A stretch of 64,000 nt of DNA from Oreohelix idahoensis (lineage: Eukaryota > Mollusca > Gastropoda > Stylommatophora > Oreohelicidae): positions 186,001 to 250,000 of the forward strand of contig JAMPIV010003442.1 in NCBI GenBank assembly GCA_024509875.1, in the 5' to 3' direction. The position numbers were made by a program, and so were the translations under genes. The stretch's first letter is position 1. Each line of letters starts with the position of its first letter. This document shows, piece after piece, positions 59,700-64,000 of the stretch. The notes below the pieces were generated by a model. It saw only the letters and a list, made by a program, of their open reading frames with translations, was not told the origin of the DNA and searched no databases.

Positions 59700-60215
59700 C
59701 GTCAATATATGTTCAAATATGTTGAATATGTTCAAAGACAGCAATGGTCAGTCTGAGGCTGGTGACATCTCCATAGAGCTTTTCTAGGGATTGCACTGGT
59801 GATGGCCATATGTGTTTTCTCTGTTCCTCATATGTTGGGCATCTTTTAAGTAAATGCTCAGCAGTTATTATATCTGTGCCACAGTTCCACTCATCAGTAG
59901 TTCCTATCTTTAGCTCGTTGAATAGATGGTATCTCAATCTTTTGTGACCTGTGCGAAGTCTGAAGATTACCACTTGTTCGCTGCTAATACTCATCATTTT
60001 TATTGTAGCCTGGCTTCCCACTTGCTCCTGTATCTGTGCTTGATAAAACTCTTGGCCTCTTCATAAATTATGCTTGTGTCAAGTTGAGACAGCAACCCCC
60101 CCTCCCCCTTCCCTTTTCCTTTGCCAATCTGTCAGCCTCTTCATTTCCGGGGATGTTGCAGTGAGAAGGAATCCACTGCATCATAGCTCTTTTGAATTTC
60201 TGACACAGTTTGTGT
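59700..60215 (-). pseudogene. I-like LINE 3' fragment (RNase H end)
   Basis: Minus strand. The codons near 60170-60130 read W-I-P-S-H-C-N-I-P-G-N-E-E-A-D (RNase H H and D). The frame 60021-59713 contains V-I-F-R-L-R-T-G-H and E-H-L-L-K-R-C-P, as in the copy at 34.3 kb, about half identical at protein level by eye. Stops and a C run near 60095-60106 break it. The rest of the element is absent. Confidence 0.8.
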
Positions 60216-60823
60216 AAGCGATACTCTTATGTCATCCAGGTCGGCATTATTTCGATACATAGTGTTCCAACTACGCTTAAATGGCTTTTGGTAAAGTTTG
60301 TCACATTTACCTGTATATCTTTAAAACAATTTGGAGTAAGCTTTTCAGAAACTCTGCATAAAAATGGCTTCCAAACACTCCTGTAAAAGTAACCTGGTGG
60401 CCTGGATTGTTGCCATGTAGATCGTGGAGATACTTTGTTGCACGACGTCGTAGGGTCTTCTAACCTCGTGACATTAGGCTGACCTGCACGTGAGAAACGT
60501 TTACAATCCATATTTTTTTTTTTTTAGAATAAAGTTCGATGAACTGAAAATAAAGGTGATAATGAAAATTACAACGATCTGACGTAATGAAATTTTCCCG
60601 TATAGTTCCCGGGAGTTGTATGTGGAGATCAGGAAACAACACGTCTACAGCTTCCTCAAGCGACTAATATGAGGTTGTGTAGGGCTTGCAACGTCATCAT
60701 GTAGAACAGATTACTGCTGAAACCACAGCAGCAAGAACACATGAATGTCTTTGTGCAGGCTTCCTGCAAGAGGGGCTAGCTGCTGTGTGGATCCATGCTT
60801 CATAATGAGACCAAAGGGAAATG
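60216..60823. other. Unassigned DNA
   Basis: Nothing recognised. An A/T homopolymer lies at 60511-60526. Confidence 0.4.
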
Positions 60824-60835
60824 ATGATGATGATA

Positions 60836-60867
<32 letters not shown>

Positions 60868-61135
60868 GATGATGACTGTGAAGGCAATGGTAAAAAAACC
60901 TAGTCCCATAGCAGATGCTGACATAGGGGAGTGAAATGTTAGAGACTTTACTAGGTTCAGCATCGAGAGGTGGGGTGATCAATTGCCTTCCTCGCTGTCT
61001 TTTCCTTCCCTAACTCAAGTGCAAAGTCAGGTACCCATTTATAGCTGGGTAGATTGAAGCGTGTCGATACCGTGAATCGAACACAGCATCTTTGCCGCGA
61101 GAGACCAACGCTCTAACCACTCTGCCAATCAGACA
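60824..61135 (-). mobile_element. tRNA-derived SINE family 3, complete
   Basis: On the minus strand the head GGCAGAGTGGTTAGAGCG is A-box-like and tRNA-Ser/Leu-like, GTGTTCGATTC is the B box, and the body follows the family order (TCTACCCAGCTATAAATGGG, GAGTTAGGGAAGG). The tail is (ATC)n, seen as (GAT)n at 60826-60876. It is the best-preserved member in the window. Not a tRNA gene: the anticodon arm does not fold properly and a SINE body follows. Confidence 0.8.
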
Positions 61136-61740
61136 AAATGGTAATAGCTGTTAGTGTGTTTATTTTCTTTAATTCCTTACAAAATGACAGGGCATCAACA
61201 TCACTTCTTCTTGTTAGAGTCTTGGAATTAATATTTTCTGTGTTGCCTAATCCGCGACGTTCGTGTGCGTGGTCGGCCCAAACCCCACTCCCCCCTCCCG
61301 CACTCCCCATCCCTTATTTTTTCTCATCGGTATAGCCCCAGGTTGTGTGTCTTTTCTGTCTTCCTTGAATCTATACTCTCTGGGAACTCTCAAAGTTAAA
61401 TTTTAATTTCGCTGTTTGTGTTTAACTGTGTTGGTTCATCCTAGTTACAAATTTTAGGCACTTTATATATATGTTTCAAATCTTTGAACCCTTTGTTTAC
61501 TAGGTCTCAGATGACCTAGGGTGTTGAAATTAAGCATACGACTCTCTGTCCTGGTTCATTTTAAACTGTAAAAATTTGAATTGTTCCGGGTCCGCTATAC
61601 AAAGATTAAAAGTTTTAATAGATTACAGCTGTGAGCGGATCTCACAACGTGGTGACGCTTTACATCACATCAAATTGCGAACAAGATCACAGAACTTGGT
61701 AAAGTACACACAATTCCATTTTTAATGCATGAGAATGGAG
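61136..61740. other. Unassigned DNA
   Basis: Nothing recognised. Confidence 0.4.
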
Positions 61741-61744
61741 GTGG

Positions 61745-62240
61745 AGGCAGCTACTGCAGCTTTAAGGTAGCTAACTGAAACTTTATTAACGAAGGCAGTC
61801 ATTGAGTCAGACTCTTAGTCCATGCTTCGAAAGGTTCAAAATGGCTGGCTAAGACATGAATGGAAAACTTTCATTGAAGCTTCAAATCTGCAGGAGCTGG
61901 TGTGAATCTACTGTCTTGGTCATGCAGCGGTACGCGGTAATGAGAGAGCTGAGAGACTAGCATCAAGAGCACGCACAGTGGGGACACTGGATATGGATAA
62001 GGGAGAGTTACTGAGAACAATTAATGATCGTCTGTTAGAGAATGACACTGCAACAGATAATTGTCAAGGTTAAGACTGTTGGAGTTTGGCATCGAACGTA
62101 AGGCCAGCAGAGATGGACATATGAGAGGATGCATCCGCGTGTATATAACCAACGAGCTACAGGAACAGTTAGCATTCACACTCTTCGACATAAATTGCGG
62201 GAGACTGAGCACCTATGGGTTTGCCCGGAGTGCAATGATA
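61745..62240 (+). pseudogene. RNase H-like LINE remnant (second lineage)
   Basis: Broken frames encode, in order, G-H-A-A-V-R-G-N-E-R-A-E-R-L-A-S (RNase H H and acidic site, near 61920-61965), D-M-D-K-G-E-L-L-R-T-I, a segment around G-H-M-R-G-C-I-R (62115-62145) and a C-terminal H-L/C-P-E-C-like end. This is the RNase H tail of an I-like or related LINE different from that at 34.3 kb. Several stops are present; the remainder of the element is missing. Confidence 0.6.
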
Positions 62241-64000
62241 TCGATTCTGTTCAACAATAACAATACCAATAGTGCATTTAAAAATAAAAGTATGTTGCCT
62301 AAAACTTGTTATTGCTTATATAGTACCTGGTCATTTTGATTTAGACTTAACTTTATTTTCTCCCACGAGCCTATCGCGCGCTAAGATATAGGTACATTAC
62401 TTTCCTAAAGAGCTTACCTAGCACGTCCATTTCGTTATAGTAAGTTATCCTCGTGTCTGCAGTTTATACTTTATAACAGTGTTTCCTAGACTTTCAGTAA
62501 TCAAGTACCCCTTTTGAGTGTTAGGTCTTACCGCCGTACCCCCTCTTGAGAGAGGATAATTTGGGATAGCTTTAGTTGTAACAGGGAGTTCGAGTGTCAG
62601 AAATCCGGTTTCAAACATTTGCATGAGTGAAATTAACGGACTTATAAATTTAAATTAAAGTGCTAAAATCCATGACTTTTAGATTTATAATCAAAGGGCG
62701 ATAATCCATAATACACTGAAGAAGGATCAACAGTAGTGGTTTACGCCCCTTGAGAAAAAATGCTGACTCAAGTTTAGAGCTCTGTTCTTATTGGGTGAAC
62801 TCGGCTAAGTTAAGCTTGCACGGGTGATAAAAGCCACAAATGCCACCACTAATAATGTCTGGATGCGGTGCGTGTGTTATGTTTTAGAGTCGTGTACTGG
62901 TCATCACGAAGCAGGTCTTCTTTAGATTACTTCTGCACCATTAAATCAACCTGTCATGTTGACATTGAGTGGGAGTGTCAAGTAACGCGAATGGTGTACT
63001 GGTTCGGTGTAATAGACCACTTGATAATATTTCTCACACACTCTCATGCAAGGCAATGACGACTTGAACTGCAGTGGGCATTTCACACCGTTTAATAGGG
63101 ACGCACACATCAGGACAGCACGGAACATAGTCATAGGAACACGTTGACGTATACATCATTAGGCATTTAAACAGTAGATCATATTTCATGCAGCATTCAT
63201 ATATGATGGAAGATATAAGGAATCATTCAATGTTCTGGCAGCCTATGGCCACATCCCCTAACTGACTGAACGCATCAGTGGGTGTGGGTGTGTAAATATA
63301 CAAAGAGTTCACTGGCCGAACCTTTTCCTTGGCTAAGTTCTCCAGCGACATATAGCAAATATTTATGTAATAAAGTTAAACCACGATAGGGGTTTTCATA
63401 TTAGTGAGATCTCCATATCATTGTCCGATAATAAGTTTAATAGACTGTTCTCTTGACAGCGATCCGTAACGATGACAAGAAAACAATATGGCTGCCTTCC
63501 TGAGTTGTGCTCACTCACCCAGCAGAAGGATAATGATAAGCCAAAGTTAATTCACAATTTGAATATCAATAATTTCCTAGAGTTTCCCTACAGTTCCACA
63601 TTACTAAGGTTGTTACATGCAGACATCAGCTCTGTTGGGAAACCTGTCATCTTCAATGGTATATCAACGACCAACGATGTTCGAAATACGATCCATCTAG
63701 GCCTAACCACATAGAGATCATCAAAAAGAAGGGTCTGGTATTACCTGGAGTCCGAATTAATAACAAAGTGCATGAGGAGAATCTCTGACAATAGACTCTT
63801 GCAGAGATTCCAATTCCTCCTGAAAAAACATGCACAAATCACTTTTCAACCTTGAAAAGGACCAGCCCAAGAAAAACACAGTCAGCCATATCAGGCGGCA
63901 TTATCGAGACTCACTACGCATGCCTCGAAAAACGAATACCTGCCCCAGTGTTCGGCACAAAGAATATAGTCCGACCTAAACATACAAAGATATACAATAT
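62241..64000. other. Unassigned DNA
   Basis: No recognised element. CAGTGTTTCCTAGACTTTCA at 62477 resembles a hAT terminus, but no partner end was found. A 80-codon plus-strand ORF (63472-63714) has no motif. Confidence 0.35.

Noticed and set aside
60824..61135. tRNA gene on the minus strand
   Set aside because: A and B boxes are present, but a SINE body and (ATC)n tail follow and a cloverleaf is not supported. The same holds for the other SINE heads.
62477..62570. hAT transposon terminus
   Set aside because: The CAGTGTTTCC start is suggestive, but no inverted partner or 8-bp duplication was found downstream.

Overview
The window is eukaryotic, almost certainly from a repeat-rich invertebrate metazoan. 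The grounds are non-LTR retrotransposons with apurinic-type endonucleases, tRNA-derived SINEs, a Penelope-like element with a GIY-YIG domain, Tc1/mariner and Tigger/pogo transposons, a Helitron-like pair, hAT- and TTAA-type MITEs, and very long (TA)n tracts. I found no convincing host gene, real tRNA gene, rRNA or CRISPR array. The species or phylum cannot be fixed from sequence alone. Nearly every long reading frame belongs to a mobile element or is the translation of a microsatellite.

Layout. 1-2.2 kb: low-complexity tracts and unassigned DNA. 2.2-4.1 kb: a SINE (family 3) interrupted by a hAT-like MITE that itself carries a SINE (family 1), then another SINE-1. 4.8-27.5 kb: one large nested block. 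An interspersed repeat (R1) was split by a LINE (LINE-A, 8-bp duplication). LINE-A was split by an LTR retrotransposon (outer, 5977-23923, 5-bp duplication). That element was split between its protease and integrase regions by a second, opposite-strand LTR retrotransposon (inner, 10638-19698, 5-bp duplication). The left LTR of the inner element then took a LINE-B fragment and a SINE. 28.4-30.0 kb: two Helitron-like copies. 30.0-33.5 kb: an apparently intact RTE/BovB-type LINE with a 1022-codon ORF. 33.5-38.5 kb: R1 copy 2 split by an I-like LINE with RNase H, then a LINE-A fragment. 39.2-42.4 kb: a clean hAT MITE, a duplicated repeat and a 1.4-kb minisatellite. 43.2-49.2 kb: a U2 snRNA 5' fragment, a decayed family-B DNA polymerase C-terminus, a Penelope-like element and a PC4-like ORF. 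49.4-52.7 kb: a Tigger element carrying a SINE and a TTAA-flanked MITE. 53.1-56.1 kb: a truncated RTE, a Tc1 element in its (TA)n tail, and a LINE split by a SINE. 56.5-62.3 kb: a LINE with a C-terminal zinc finger, I-like LINE remnants and a SINE. 62.3-64 kb: nothing recognised.

How the parts fit. Both LTR elements encode a coiled-coil plus SCAN-like Gag, then protease, then integrase sequence directly after protease. That is the Gmr1-like Gypsy order, but in neither is any reverse transcriptase or RNase H seen. The inner one keeps an open 798-codon Gag-protease frame and nearly identical LTRs, so it looks like a recently mobile element that must borrow reverse transcriptase from a partner. 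The nesting order, readable from target-site duplications, gives a relative history of the locus.
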